A stretch of DNA of 64,000 nt from positions 21,577,557 to 21,641,556 of the forward strand of contig NC_092320.1 of NCBI RefSeq assembly GCF_036785885.1, given 5' to 3'. The notes under the pieces are model-generated. The model saw only the letters and a program-made list of their open reading frames with translations. It had not been told where the DNA came from and did not search any database. Shown piece after piece: positions 1 through 10,549 of the stretch (positions within the stretch are counted from its first letter, which is position 1; each line of letters starts with the position of its first letter). The translations under genes were made by a program, and so were the position numbers. This DNA is from Coffea arabica (Eukaryota; Streptophyta; Magnoliopsida; Gentianales; Rubiaceae).

Positions 1-597
1 ATAAAAATTTATTATAGTTAAATTTTAATAAATAATTAAGTACTAAAATATCAACACATCGCCAAGTTATTATTCATTGTAATTTTACAATTGAAACTCA
101 TAAAAACGATCAAACAAAAGTTATTTGAATACAATCCAACATGATGAAATAAATACAACTAAAGTAGTTAAGTTTTCATTTTTGGTACAAATACAATCAC
201 TAATTCATTATTGTGTTTGTGCTTTTTTTTGAGAAAAAAGTGTTATTGTATTAAGTGTAATTTGGAATTTAGTATAAATGTATTATTAAATTTAGTATAA
301 CTAATTAATAAATTGAATTAGTAGACATATATAATTATTAGTATATGATAATATCAATTATATTGCATATATTAATATACATTATATAATACATATAACT
401 AATAATATCATTATCATAAGTTTATAACTAATTAAATTAAATAATATATATAATTATATACATATATATATTTTGTGGGTAGCGGGGCAGGGGTATACTT
501 CCCCGCCCCGCCCCCCGGGCGAAACGGGGGGAAAAATTCCCCCGCCCCCGCCACAAGAGCCCCTCGCGGGGCAGGTGCCTGCGCATTGCCATTCTTA
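1..597. mobile_element. hAT-like non-autonomous element, right part
   Basis: The right terminus is GCATTGCCATTCTTA ending at 597, followed by GTAACAAC. The complete relative at 55150-61750 has TIRs TAAGGATGGCAA and an 8-bp target duplication GTAACAAC. The left end lies outside the window. The interior is AT-rich with a G/C-run block at 478-575, and there is no transposase. Eight-bp duplications and GGATGGCAA-type ends are typical of plant hAT elements. Confidence 0.75.
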
Positions 598-882
598 GTA
601 ACAACCTTTTCTGTTATCCATCCGATCAAATTCAAATGGAAATGAGAAAAAGGGTAAAACCTTTCATTAGCCATTAATATAGCCCAAAAATCTCCTACAT
701 GACTATAATACTCTATTCTGAATCTATCTTTTCCTTTTTGACTATAATATTCTCTCTGCCTTTACTTGTCACTGTACTGTCCAAAAAAGTCTTGAATACT
801 TAACATAAATCTAACAATATTTCCAAACATGAGAGCAAGAGTTTTAAATAATTAACATAAACCTGACGATATTTCCAAAGAT

Positions 883-1155
883 GAGAGCAAAATCTAAAAT
901 TTGACTGTTCATCTCCATTCCAGTTGCAGTAATTTTCTCTTTGTAATGCTTTCCTTCTTATTAAAAAAACAAAAATAAAGAAAAACTCACCACAAATCCA
1001 GTGAAATTGGAATTATAACAACACGAAAGCAAAGTCTAAAATTTTGATTGTTCATCTCCATTCCGGTTGCTTTAATTTTCTCTTTTTGATGCTCTCTTTC
1101 CTATTAAAATAAAAAAGAAAAAGCTCACTACAAATCTAGCAAAATTGAAATTATT
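883..1155. repeat. Imperfect tandem repeat, about 140 bp x 2
   Basis: The block around 'tctaaaattt...gttcatctccattcc' at 883-1015 recurs at 1024-1155. The same pair occurs in segment A copy 2 (62040-62310), so it predates that duplication. Confidence 0.7.
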
Positions 1156-1183
1156 AGTATGTTTGTACGAAACTCTCCATCAC

Positions 1184-1420
1184 TTGTTCATTCAATTAAT
1201 TCTTTCCAAAGCTTTAGTTTTGATTTTGTCATTCCGCATTGAATGGGAACTCTTTGTGCATGTGGCTATATGGGGGGAATAACATGTAGGGCTATGGAAA
1301 GAAGTCTTCATCACTCTGTTCATTCAATTAATTCTTTCCGAAGTTTTGATTTTGTCATACTGCATTGAATGGGAACTCTCTGTGCATATGGCTATATGGG
1401 GGGAATAGCCCGTAGGGCTG
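1184..1420. repeat. Direct repeat, about 100 bp x 2
   Basis: A unit running from 'cattcaattaattctttcc' to 'ggctatatggggggaata' occurs at about 1191-1291 and again at about 1318-1418. The other copy of the segment has one full and one partial unit (62345-62516). Confidence 0.7.
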
Positions 1421-1701
1421 ATGAAAGGAGTCTTATGCTTTTATTTTGGATGGATACTCATGAATCTGAAACCTCCTATAATAAGAATGGCGGTAATGAG
1501 AATTTGATTGAGTTTGAAGAATTTGATTTAAAAAGCATGGAGGAGGTTGGTCCCTATTAAGGGATATGTCAGAAGATGAGATTAGTAATAAAATTTGGAG
1601 TTGAATCATTGTATGAATATTTTTTGAAAAAATGGTTATTTTGGCAAAAAACTCATTTTTTAATTTATTCTAATATCTGACAAAAAAGATTACTTTTTAA
1701 A

Positions 1702-1810
1702 GGGAAAATGGCCATTTTCGTCCCTAAACTTTTTTTTCTGTCGATTTAGTCCCTAACTTTTATTTCTAGCCAATTTAATACATGAACTTAATTTTCGAGT
1801 CCAATTAAAG
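1702..1810 (+). repeat. Pack-MULE left terminal inverted repeat
   Basis: Pairs with about 3395-3504 in inverted orientation. Shared blocks include 'ccctaaacttttttt', 'tcgatttagtcc' and 'agccaatttaat'. Confidence 0.8.
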
Positions 1811-1984
1811 CCTTCTACGGCTGCGCCGCCATCTAAAAGCAATTTGGCCCCTAATTTAACATCAAACAAGGGCATTTTGGGAACTTTAAATTATCTTCTC
1901 TCCACTACCAACCTCCGCCACCAACCACCCACCTCCTCCTCCTCCTCTTATCCTTCTCTTTCCATCCACCTTTGAATTTGGATA

Positions 1985-2367
1985 GGAGGGTGACAATATG
2001 GAGGGTCAAACTGAATTCCGCAAGGGCAAAGGTTGGTGGTGTCAAACCACACGGCTTTGTTGTTAGGCAGCAACTGGAACTGCATGGCTGAAACTCCAGC
2101 ATTTTCAGAATGAATCTCCCAATGACCTCGAAAATTTGTACGGAATTTGGGTTTCTTGCCGGAGGGCTGCTGGGTGCCATCAGAAGGTTGCTGGAAGCCA
2201 TCAAAGTTACTGCCATCTTGGCCTCCAAAACCAAATTGAATGCTGCCGAAGGGATTTCTTATGCCAAGGGAGAAGCCATCCTTTTGGACTTGGTTGATGG
2301 GTGTCCTGGCAAAGGTACCGAGGAACGCAAGGGAAAGAACAAGAAAGGCTTTGAACAGAACAACCAT
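1985..2367 (-). pseudogene. Captured fragment: glyoxal/galactose-oxidase-like N-terminus
   Basis: On the minus strand, a Met at 2367 opens a hydrophobic, signal-peptide-like stretch (MVVLFKAFLVLSLAFLGTFA). A polar Gly/Gln-rich linker follows, then 'GHWEIHSENAGVSAMQFQLL' and 'NNKAVWFDTTNL', which resemble the first blades of plant glyoxal-oxidase-like (galactose-oxidase fold) secreted enzymes. Only about 120 residues are present where the family usually has more than 500, so the catalytic Cys, Tyr and His ligands of the copper-radical domain are absent. Similarity fades near 1985-1995 inside the element. The frame continues upstream to 2406 without a clear alternative start. The family call rests on a short match and is moderate. 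The piece cannot encode an active oxidase. Confidence 0.55.
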
Positions 2368-2431
2368 TAATTCCAAAATCCCCAATATTGGAGAATGCCC
2401 TTTCACGGGTTCTGTGAAATATTTGTCTCCC

Positions 2432-3257
2432 CTCGCACAGGTCCCCGATCTCCGTCGGCACCGTGGGGCCCTTCTCCGCGTACCAGTGGGTTCGATGCCA
2501 GCTTCGCCAGCTCATGCCTGATCATGCTTATCATCCGCATTCGGAGGGGCCAATGCTCCTGGTCAACGCCTCCGGGCACTGCTTCTCGGAGTTGCCCACC
2601 TAGGCATACGGTAGCGTGTAGCCCACCACGGACGGGAAGGTGAAGTAGTGGAAGCCGCAAACAACCCGGCAGAAATCTTGGACGGTGACATCCCCGGAGG
2701 TAAGGATGAGGTAGATGCCGTTCTTGTGGTCGACGGGGAAGCGCTTCGATCGGACCACGGTGGCGATGACCTGCTGCATGGAGAGGCGGGTGAGGTGGGT
2801 GCCCTAGGAGCAGCGGGGGTCGGAGTACTCCCCGACGATGAGAACGGAGCTGGAGATGTTGGCGCCAGTCTGGTCGGTGTAGAAGGAGACGGTGCGCCAC
2901 CACTGGGAGACGGAGGGGGAAGGAGTGGCGCGGTGATCGGAGGTGGAGATGGAAAGGAGGAAGTCCTTGATGAGCAGCTGGTGGGAGGCTGCCCACCAGC
3001 CTTACTAGATGAGGTAGATGTTGATCGGGGAGGATAGGACGAGGCCCATGTGGTAGCGAAGGTCGACCAAGTCGGAGGAGCCCTCAAATTTCTTTGAGGC
3101 GGAGAGGGACTTAGGGGCAAGCTTTGGGTTGAACTAGGAGTCCGACTGTGTTTGGCAGAGTCTGCTGCTTAGCGGAGGAATTGGAGGTGGCAGCAACATT
3201 GTTGAAGGGGACAATGAGGAGGAGGAGAAGAATTACTGCTGTTTTAGTAATCAACAT
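2432..3257 (-). pseudogene. Captured fragment: EXORDIUM/PHI-1-like secreted protein
   Basis: A minus-strand ATG at 3257 starts a signal peptide (MLITKTAVILLLLLIVPFNN). The same general frame gives 'ASKKFEGSSDLVDLRYHMG', 'LSSPINIYLI', 'QLLIKDFLLSIS', 'WWRTVSFYTDQTGANIS', '[20 protein letters not shown]', '[20 protein letters not shown]' and '[10 protein letters not shown]', and a neighbouring frame gives 'TEIGDLCEG'. These are signature blocks of the plant EXORDIUM/phosphate-induced-1 family, apoplastic proteins linked to growth and sugar responses. Several in-frame stops (including two adjacent codons near 3005 and others near 2815 and 2600) and at least one frame change (2430-2520) show it is not translated as a family member. 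The C-terminal third is missing, and the fragment abuts the oxidase piece at about 2410-2430. Confidence 0.85.
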
Positions 3258-3394
3258 TTTGTGTATAATTCTTGTTTAATGTCACTTCTTTTTAATTTTT
3301 GTTACCGCCCCACCATTGAAATTTCAAAAATACCCCTTTTGGGTTGCTCAATTAGGAACTTGAAGGAAATGGTGCGGTGGCTCTGCCGTTGAGT

Positions 3395-3504
3395 TCCTTA
3401 ATTGGAATCGAAATATAAGTTTAAGGATTAAATTGGCTACAAATAATATATAAGGACTAAATCGACGGAAAAAAAAGTTTAGGGACTAAATTGGTCATTT
3501 TCCC
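3395..3504 (-). repeat. Pack-MULE right terminal inverted repeat
   Basis: Inverted partner of 1702-1810, ending in TTTTCCC at 3504. Confidence 0.8.
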
Positions 3505-3692
3505 GCTTCGTAATTTACTTCTTCTTTGGCCCAATTTTTTATTGTTCTCTTTTGTGGACCGCAGACATCAGTTTTTGTTTCTAAGCTTCTTTCAATTGAA
3601 AAATGAAAGATGCTCCTTTTGTTGGAAGCTTCACTGTTTGACTTTGACTTACTTTTATAATTGCAATGCTATATATCATGCGCACCTTTTTT
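3505..3692. repeat. Segment B, copy 1
   Basis: About 190 bp starting GCTTCGTAATTTACTTCTTC, closely matching 53315-53513. It abuts the Pack-MULE directly. No coding potential or terminal structure is recognised; the short open frames here are not conserved between the copies. Confidence 0.8.
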
Positions 3693-5212
3693 GCCTCCTA
3701 TTGTATTATGGTATTGCCAATTTTGTGGTACTGTTTTGCCCCTTTCTTTTCCCTTTTACGAATTGTTTATGCTTCCCTTCCCCTGGCCAATTGGTAATTT
3801 TGTTACCCGCTATTGTGCTATATTTTCCGCGGAGCGCGGAGCTTTTATTGTTTTCTTTTGTTTCCAAAAACTTCTTTCTCGAGTGAGTTGCATTTCTTTT
3901 GCTTATTCTCAAGAAGACTATGTTGTATATTATGCTTATTTTATTTGTTGATATTTCCCTTCTTTAGCTCGCTTGTTTGTTCTGGAAATTTTTCTTAGAC
4001 CTAGCATCAATGATCCGTTCTTTAGGTCCTCTATGTGCATGCTCATAATTTTTCTTTTATATTTTCTATAATTTACTAGTTTCTTTTATATAATTAGAAT
4101 TCGTCTTTCTCATTTTCAAAAATTTTTTTCTTGTTTTCGATATTTTAATTTTTTTCAATTAATTTCGTAATTCCAATAGTTCTTTCGAATGTTTGGTTTA
4201 TGAACCACACGCACATATATAAAAGTATATAAAATGGTGAATGCTTTGCATGAATAGGCAAATAACTACTTTAGTTGATTGCTGTATCTTTGGCTAATTT
4301 ATTTGAAATTGTACTAACCAATGATAGTTACAAAATATACCATGCAATGTAAATTCTACATGGAACAATGAGTTTCAACTTATATAGACATTTATATATT
4401 CATAAAGAAAATAAGACAATATATATCCATAAAAAAATCCGAAGAAGTTTTGATGTAATCATTGCTACTTTGGCTGGCTAAAGCAAAGAAAATGTTGTTT
4501 CTACCAAATTTAGATTATTTTCATAGCCCTCTTCTTAGCATTTGCTCTTGGTATACCTTGAGCTTTTAACTTTATATTTTATTACACAATTATAATCATG
4601 AGTATTTTAATTATATTGTAAAAATACTATCTTTTTACCTCTTTTATATACTCATATCCACCGGTTCATCTTCATTCAGGTACAATTACTATTTAAAACA
4701 AATAAAAAGTTAATATATCCATCTTACTTTATAACTAACTATTATTTTATTTGTCCATTACAATTTCTCCAATCAATGCATTCTTGATGCAGTATGCTGA
4801 GCCGCAATGATACATTGGTATTCATTTTATAAAATTTCCATAATTTACATCATTTTTTCTCCAAAACACATTTAACATGTATTTAGATCTTAATTGCAGG
4901 TCATACCACCAAAATTTATACATTACTTGGAACCACACATAAGAAGAAGAGTAATTTTCAAAGTTGGAAACAAAATATGGTTTCTAAAACTAGATGAAAA
5001 TCCTCAAATTCTGGATGAAAAAAATTCATTGACGATCACAATCTACAGCTAAATTCACTAATATATTTTTTCTACATTGGAGTGATGACATTTGGAGTTC
5101 AAATTTTCAACCCAAATCACTACACTAGCTTCTACAAATCGAATATCATCCCCATTGAAAGCACACATGCAAAAGCAACATTGTAACATAATTAATAATA
5201 AAATATATCCAC
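3693..5212. other. AT-rich intergenic DNA
   Basis: I see no gene, RNA or element end that I can support. T-rich tracts (3880-4160) give short spurious open frames. Confidence 0.5.
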
Positions 5213-5222
5213 AGAGTTCAAC

Positions 5223-5823
5223 CTATGTTTTCAGAACCGGACCGGATAGCGATTCGGCCAAGGTCAGGGGTCAGGGGTCAATGGGTTCGACCGGGGGTCG
5301 ATAGGGGTCGAACCGGATGACGTCATAAATAAAAATTATTTAAAAATTAAAATATTATATATATCATATCTAATAATATATTGATATTAATAAAGGCATA
5401 TTCATATATATATTTGATGTTTCAAATATATTTAACAAGAAAATACAAAGAAATTAGAACAATCAAGTAGCAATTTATATTATTTAATAAATATTAACAA
5501 GTTTAGAATTAAAATTATGAATTTAATTGAAAAATAACATCAAATTGTAGGACAATATTTATAAAGTATCAAATATTTGAGGTATACGAATAAGTTTTAA
5601 TAATTTAGGGGGCCAAAACATAATATTATAAAGTTTGAATTTTTTTTAAAAAAAATTACTGTTGAACCGGAAAAACCGGTTTTTCCCGGTCAAACCCGGT
5701 CAAACCCGGATTTTGACCGGCTTTGACCGAGTTTTAAAATTTCCGGTTTTCTAAGTTGACTCGGACCGGCTACCTGGCCGGTTCCCGGTTCGACCGGCCG
5801 GTCCGGTCCGAGTTTGAAAACAG
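5223..5823. mobile_element. CCGG-rich TIR element, 601 bp (hAT- or Mutator-like MITE)
   Basis: A 10-bp direct duplication AGAGTTCAAC (5213-5222 and 5824-5833) brackets the element. The left end reads CTATGTTTTCAGAACCGG and the right end, inverted, reads CTGTTTTCAAACTCGG. GGACCGG/CCGGTCAAACCCGG-rich subterminal blocks surround an AT-rich core. The element at 34950-37044 has matching ends (CAATGTTTTCAGAATCGG). There is no transposase. The duplication length fits Mutator-like slightly better and the ends fit hAT, so the superfamily is left open. Confidence 0.75.
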
Positions 5824-5833
5824 AGAGTTCAAC

Positions 5834-6519
5834 AATACAACTTCCTATTTATTTATTTATTTAACAATTGCAGGCATTTTTTCTGCAAGAGAAAGTTTCC
5901 TTATAAAGTTCGCATTCTATGTAGTCGTCAAGCCCATGGACATGGAAATTTTAGTAAGCCAAATTTTTTTAAACACATATTAACCCAAAGACATACAAAA
6001 AAATTGCACATAAATTTACTTTAGCCATAAGATACTACAAATATATTGCCAAACAAAAACAATATAATCATCTTCTATTACCAAAGCAAATGTTGGGACA
6101 TCAAAGTTGAAGATAAATTTTTAACCTATGAATAGAAAAAAATGCTATGATACCATATTATTCGATCATGCTATACTCTCATAATTACCCACTTAGGCAT
6201 GAATGAATATCGAATGCACATATTCGATAATGAACTTGTAAAAGTTGCTCCAATATAAAATAACTATAAAGTTATGCCTTTCAACCTTTAATACTATTCC
6301 CATATTCTCCAATTTCATAACTATATATACACTACTATCTTTTTACTTCAACATCAAATCATATTCTATATGATAACCTACCAACAATTCTTTCCAATTA
6401 CCCTCGTTCAATCAAAACTAACTATCTCGCAATTATTTTACATATTGTAAAATATTTTTCTGCATCAATTCATACACCACATTACACAAAAAAAATTAAA
6501 AAAACATCAGCACACAAAT
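5834..6519. other. AT-rich DNA, possible Helitron interior
   Basis: No gene is visible. The stretch leads into the Helitron-like 3' end at 6520-6562, so it may be Helitron body; a matching 5' TC end was not identified. Confidence 0.3.
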
Positions 6520-6562
6520 GCACTATTAACACGGGTCACGAATGCGCAGGGCCTCCGACTAG
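6520..6562 (+). mobile_element. Helitron-like 3' terminus
   Basis: The sequence 'acgggtcacgaatgcgcagg gcctccga' followed by CTAG (6559-6562) and a host T resembles plant Helitron 3' ends: a GC-rich short-hairpin region just upstream of CTRR, with insertion before T. The 5' end is not located, so the element length is unknown. Confidence 0.45.
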
Positions 6563-8096
6563 TATATATATAATATAGTAAGTTGGATGAAATTTAGGTG
6601 TGTTAGTTGGGCACCCATTAGAAAAACCTATTTTAAAATGACAATAATTATGACTCTTGATTGAACATTTAATGTTGGAATATGTTTTACATACCTAACT
6701 TCTTGTCATATGTTTGGGCAACTAAACGCTCGAAACAAAATGTAAAGTGCCTTTAAGATTCTTTTCTATTGTTGAAGTTAGTGTGGAAAATGAAAAGTAA
6801 TATTATTGTAAGTTAAGAAAATATCATGATCGACGGAACATTTTTCTAATCTGAATGTAGAATGAAAGGAAGAAATATTCAATAAATAAGATAATAGCCA
6901 TTAACTTCGTCCCACATTGCCTTAATATTTTGAAAGCTACAGAACAACCTATACAAAGTTTAGAGTTTTTATTTTATTTTATTTATTTTTTTCAATCGTC
7001 ATCCCTACTCCAACTCTATCCTAATTTAACTAAGGGGAAGCCTAACTGAGCCTATGGGGAACTGATGGGAACAGAACCATTACCCCTTTGAAACTATTGA
7101 ATTTTTTTACAGTTGCCTTCTCCATTTCTACAATGAAACCTTGAAAGAAAGTATAATACTATTTGTATGTCCTTTCTAATTAACCTTATTTGGCTTAACA
7201 TTGAACTCCACTTATATGTCTAAGCATATAAATTACAAGCAAATTGACAATTCATCGGATAGTTTGGTCAAATACACATTAGTTATCTATTGTATATATG
7301 AATGTACATCTCATAGATTTATGCATAATATTAACTATTGCATAATTTTATACCATTAGATGACCTGATAACTATTTAATGCATAATAAAAGACAACCTA
7401 TACACAATTCTTATTTTATTTTTGCAATATTGAATAAATTACTTCATGTCTATTAGCCTTATGAGAAACATTTAGTTGAGCTAAAAGTTCACAAACCACA
7501 AAGTGGTAAATTTAATATAAATTATTGTATCCTATGACCTACGATCTTGGTTTAGCCACTGCCTCCAGAGGAAGGTTATTTCATAAAAATAAAATATTAC
7601 CCCAACCTTTAGATGGTGGAATCTTTCAAAGAGGTAAACTGTCAAAAAAAAATTTTTTTATTCAGAGAGGCAAAGTGCAATTGTGGTATAGATTTAGGGG
7701 TGAAGTGTAATTAACCCAAGTGTATGTTCAGGCCATGCTCTTTGATTTTGGAATCTTTGCTCATGCCACTCATGGTCTTTCATCCTTTAGGTTTGGACTA
7801 TTCCCAATTGAGTTAAATAAAAAAAAAATCAACAACCTAGCTGAATATAAATGTCACTAACCACTAACATCAGCTATATACTTCATGTTTGTTATGACTT
7901 GGACATAGTTTCATGGGTTAGGTTAACGGTTGGCCAATGGATACTCGTTAAGGGTTTATTTTTTGTAATAAGTGCAGTCAAATTTGCAAAAATATCTGAA
8001 CATAGGGGATAAAATATATGTGAATGTCTGCGATAATGACGTGAATCCTAGTTTTATTTAGCAATGGTTGCTGACGTTGTAGTAATTTTTTTTGGG
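6563..8096. other. AT-rich intergenic DNA
   Basis: No gene or complete element is recognised. 'gggtgaagtgtaattaaccc' near 7696-7715 resembles an orphan TIR end, but no partner was found. Confidence 0.4.
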
Positions 8097-8104
8097 GTCA
8101 AAAC

Positions 8105-10006
8105 TATACCGGGCAATTGGGCGGGTTGGGTGGGTTTTGGGCGGTTTAATATTGGGTTTTCATTTAAATGGGTTATACCCAACCCGTCCAACTTTAGATT
8201 AGATTGATTTTGGGTTGGGTCATACTGGGTTGTCTCAAACCCATGACCCAAATATGATCCAATATATTAATTAATACATTTTAATACATAAACTTTTTCA
8301 CATACATTTTAATACACAAAAAAGTTTTTTTCACACATATAAACACATTTTCACATTTCGCATAAATGTATTTTCATGCACACAACACACACTCACTTCT
8401 TAAGTTACTTGAAAACACATCATAAATAGAATAATATTTTATATTGCTTGAATTGTGAATATTAGATAATAAATTGTACATTTATATAGATTAGTTAAAA
8501 AAATTGTTTAATTTATACTTTTTAATACTACTAATTGATTCAAACTGGTTTTTGTCACAACTTATTAACACTTTTACTATTTATATCTGCTTTATTGTAA
8601 ATTGTAATATTCTACATATTTAAATTATTGAATGCTAGATTATATTATACTTGAAAATATAAGTAAGAGATATATAATTTGTTGTATAATACTATTGAAA
8701 TTATAGAAAATAAGTTTGTACTTTAGTCCTTATATTCTCAAAAATTTTATGATTCATGACTTTAGAAATTTTGCAAACTGTTGTGAAAGGTCCATGCATC
8801 GGAACTCCATTCTAGGGATAATATGGAAATTGCTTTCTTCCATTAAGTGACTAGAGACATTACAGCATTTTGGTTCTTGGACTCACTAATTAAGAGGGAA
8901 AATTAATTGTCTTGCGGATTGTAAGCTTCTCATGAAGTTGAAGAGTGGAGGTGTTTGCTTCAAACGAAATGAAATCGTTGGACTAGAATCTACAAGTCAA
9001 CTATATTGATTCGAAGTTAATATTGTGATCTATATACATATAATATATATTAGAAGGTATTTTTTTTATTGATTTGATAGAGTTAGATAATTCATCACCT
9101 GATTAATTAGAATCATCTAGGATCATACTTGATGCTATCATCGCATTAATCTTTTAGAATTACCACAGCTTTGATATACAGCAGAAAATATTATATGCTT
9201 GTAAAAAGTACAGGTATTGGTCCCCAAAAATTATTAAGGAATTAAGAAATAAATGAGAGGAGAATTCATAAACTATTCTGACATTTTTACCACATTGGGA
9301 TCGCATTATTTTGAATTAGTGAAAAATTAGGCTGATACAAAGTAAGCTTTTGTTTGTAAATTTGAAGAATCCGAAATTATATAATGCTAAAAGGTTAAAA
9401 AAGAAATTTGTACAACCTTATACGTACATGAAATATTAACAAACAAAAGCAATCACAAAATATTAAAAAAGAATGCAATTAGAACAAATTTAAAACTCTA
9501 TTTTACGTACACGAAATGTTAACAAACAAAAGCAAGTAGCCACTTGAGAACAACCACAAAAAAAAAAGAAAAAAAAGGGGAGGAAAACAACATACTTTTA
9601 AAAGGTTTAATAAATTATTATAGAAATTGAGCAAGTTTAACTACTATTAAAAAAGTAAAATAAGCATGAGTTTTTATTTCAAATTTCTTTTTTCTTTTAA
9701 ATAAAAATTAAAAAAATTGATTGAAAATATATATATGAGAATTTTGAATACAAATTAATCAATGTATTATTAACACATGTCCAAATACAAGTAGCTGAGC
9801 ACATGTGTATTGAATATTGTATTTATTATTTTGAATTACTTTTAAACAAGTTGGGTATTGGGTACCCAAATAAAAACCCAACCCGCCAAATGAATAAGTT
9901 GGGTTGTTCTTACCCAACCCAACAAAATCCATAACCCAATTGACCCAACCCATCCTTTAAAATTAACGGGCGGGTTGTTGAGTTTTGAGCATTTTTGCCG
10001 GCTCTA
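8105..10006. mobile_element. hAT-like non-autonomous element, 1.9 kb
   Basis: An 8-bp duplication GTCAAAAC flanks the element (8097-8104 and 10007-10014). The ends read TATACCGGGCAATT and, inverted, TAGAGCCGGCAAAA. Subterminal regions are made of GGGTTGGG/CCCAACCC-type repeats (8120-8260 and 9845-9980) in inverted arrangement. The core is AT-rich and non-coding, with no transposase. The 8-bp duplication and (G)CCGGCAA-type ends fit hAT. Confidence 0.75.
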
Positions 10007-10014
10007 GTCAAAAC

Positions 10015-10549
10015 GATAGCTTTGCAGTACCATTTCACACTTTGCAGAAATCTAAATTGGATCCACTAGTTTTTTAAAAACTAGTTTTTTAAATACTTTA
10101 AAAATTTTTAAAAAGTACTCTAAAAAGTAATTTAAAATTTTTAATATTTAAAAAAATATCTCAAAATATATTTTAAAAACTCTACTACTGTTAAATATTT
10201 CAAAATATGTTCTAAAAATATCCCAAAATATACTCTAAAAATTTTGTTATAGTAAAATTTTTTAAAAATATCCTAAAAAACAGCTAATCCAAATGAATAA
10301 TGTTAAGCTGAAAGTTCAAAAACCATTGGGTGGTCAACGTTGAAATCAGAAGTATGTTAAAAAAATTCTGGATCTCTGACTTTAGCCATTCCACTGTAGA
10401 ATGATGTGCACATTTGTCAGTCTCTGATGCTTTACCCTCCCACTTAAAAAGCAGAGGCTTGTATAGCAAAGTAAACATTCATCTATGCAAGCATAGCTCA
10501 AAATTCCATAGCAGAATAAAATTCTTATATCAGTTCCTACACTACAAAG
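10015..10549. other. AT-rich upstream region of the UGT pseudogene
   Basis: 10070-10290 is a run of 'ttttaaaaa' and 'aaaatatcc' repeats, possibly a degenerate MITE. The last 150 bp before the ATG at 10550 would be the old promoter and 5' UTR. A weak TATA-like 'ttgtatagc' sits at about 10457. Confidence 0.35.

Larger units (their letters stand above)
1..1701. repeat. Segment A, copy 1 (LINE-free copy of 55244-62675)
   Basis: Base 1 aligns with 55244, and the match runs with small differences to the TTTTTAAA at 1694-1701 (62668-62675 in the other copy). Both copies carry the same hAT-like right end and the same flank beginning GTAACAAC, so this is duplication of a locus and not two independent insertions. 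Copy 1 lacks the L1 element: its sequence passes through 262-317, where copy 2 holds 5.9 kb of LINE. About 54 bp here (263-316) have no counterpart in copy 2. No gene is recognised in the segment. A 63-codon open frame at 1369-1560 is not kept open in copy 2. Confidence 0.85.
1702..3504. mobile_element. Pack-MULE (Mutator-like, non-autonomous) carrying two host gene fragments
   Basis: The element is bounded by long imperfect inverted repeats of roughly 100 bp. The left arm begins GGGAAAATGGCCATTTTCGT and the right arm, read on the other strand, begins GGGAAAATGACCAATTTAGT. Both continue with a shared pattern of 'tagtcccta', 'gtcgatttagtcc' and 'agccaatttaat'. Long TIRs with host gene pieces inside and no transposase define a Pack-MULE. 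The interior is markedly more GC-rich than its surroundings. It carries an EXORDIUM-like piece and a glyoxal-oxidase-like piece, both on the minus strand. I see no 8-11 bp target duplication (left flank ends TTTTTAAA, right flank starts GCTTCGTAA). Confidence 0.8.

Noticed and set aside
1369-1560. 63-codon frame in segment A
   Set aside because: Not preserved in the second copy of the segment and unlike any protein I know.
2110-3037. Plus-strand frames across the captured gene pieces
   Set aside because: They are the opposite strand of the GC-rich captured exons.
2403-3120. Long Ser/Pro- and His/Arg/Leu-rich minus-strand frames in the Pack-MULE
   Set aside because: They are shifted frames of the EXORDIUM-like fragment; only the frame giving EXORDIUM signatures is meaningful.
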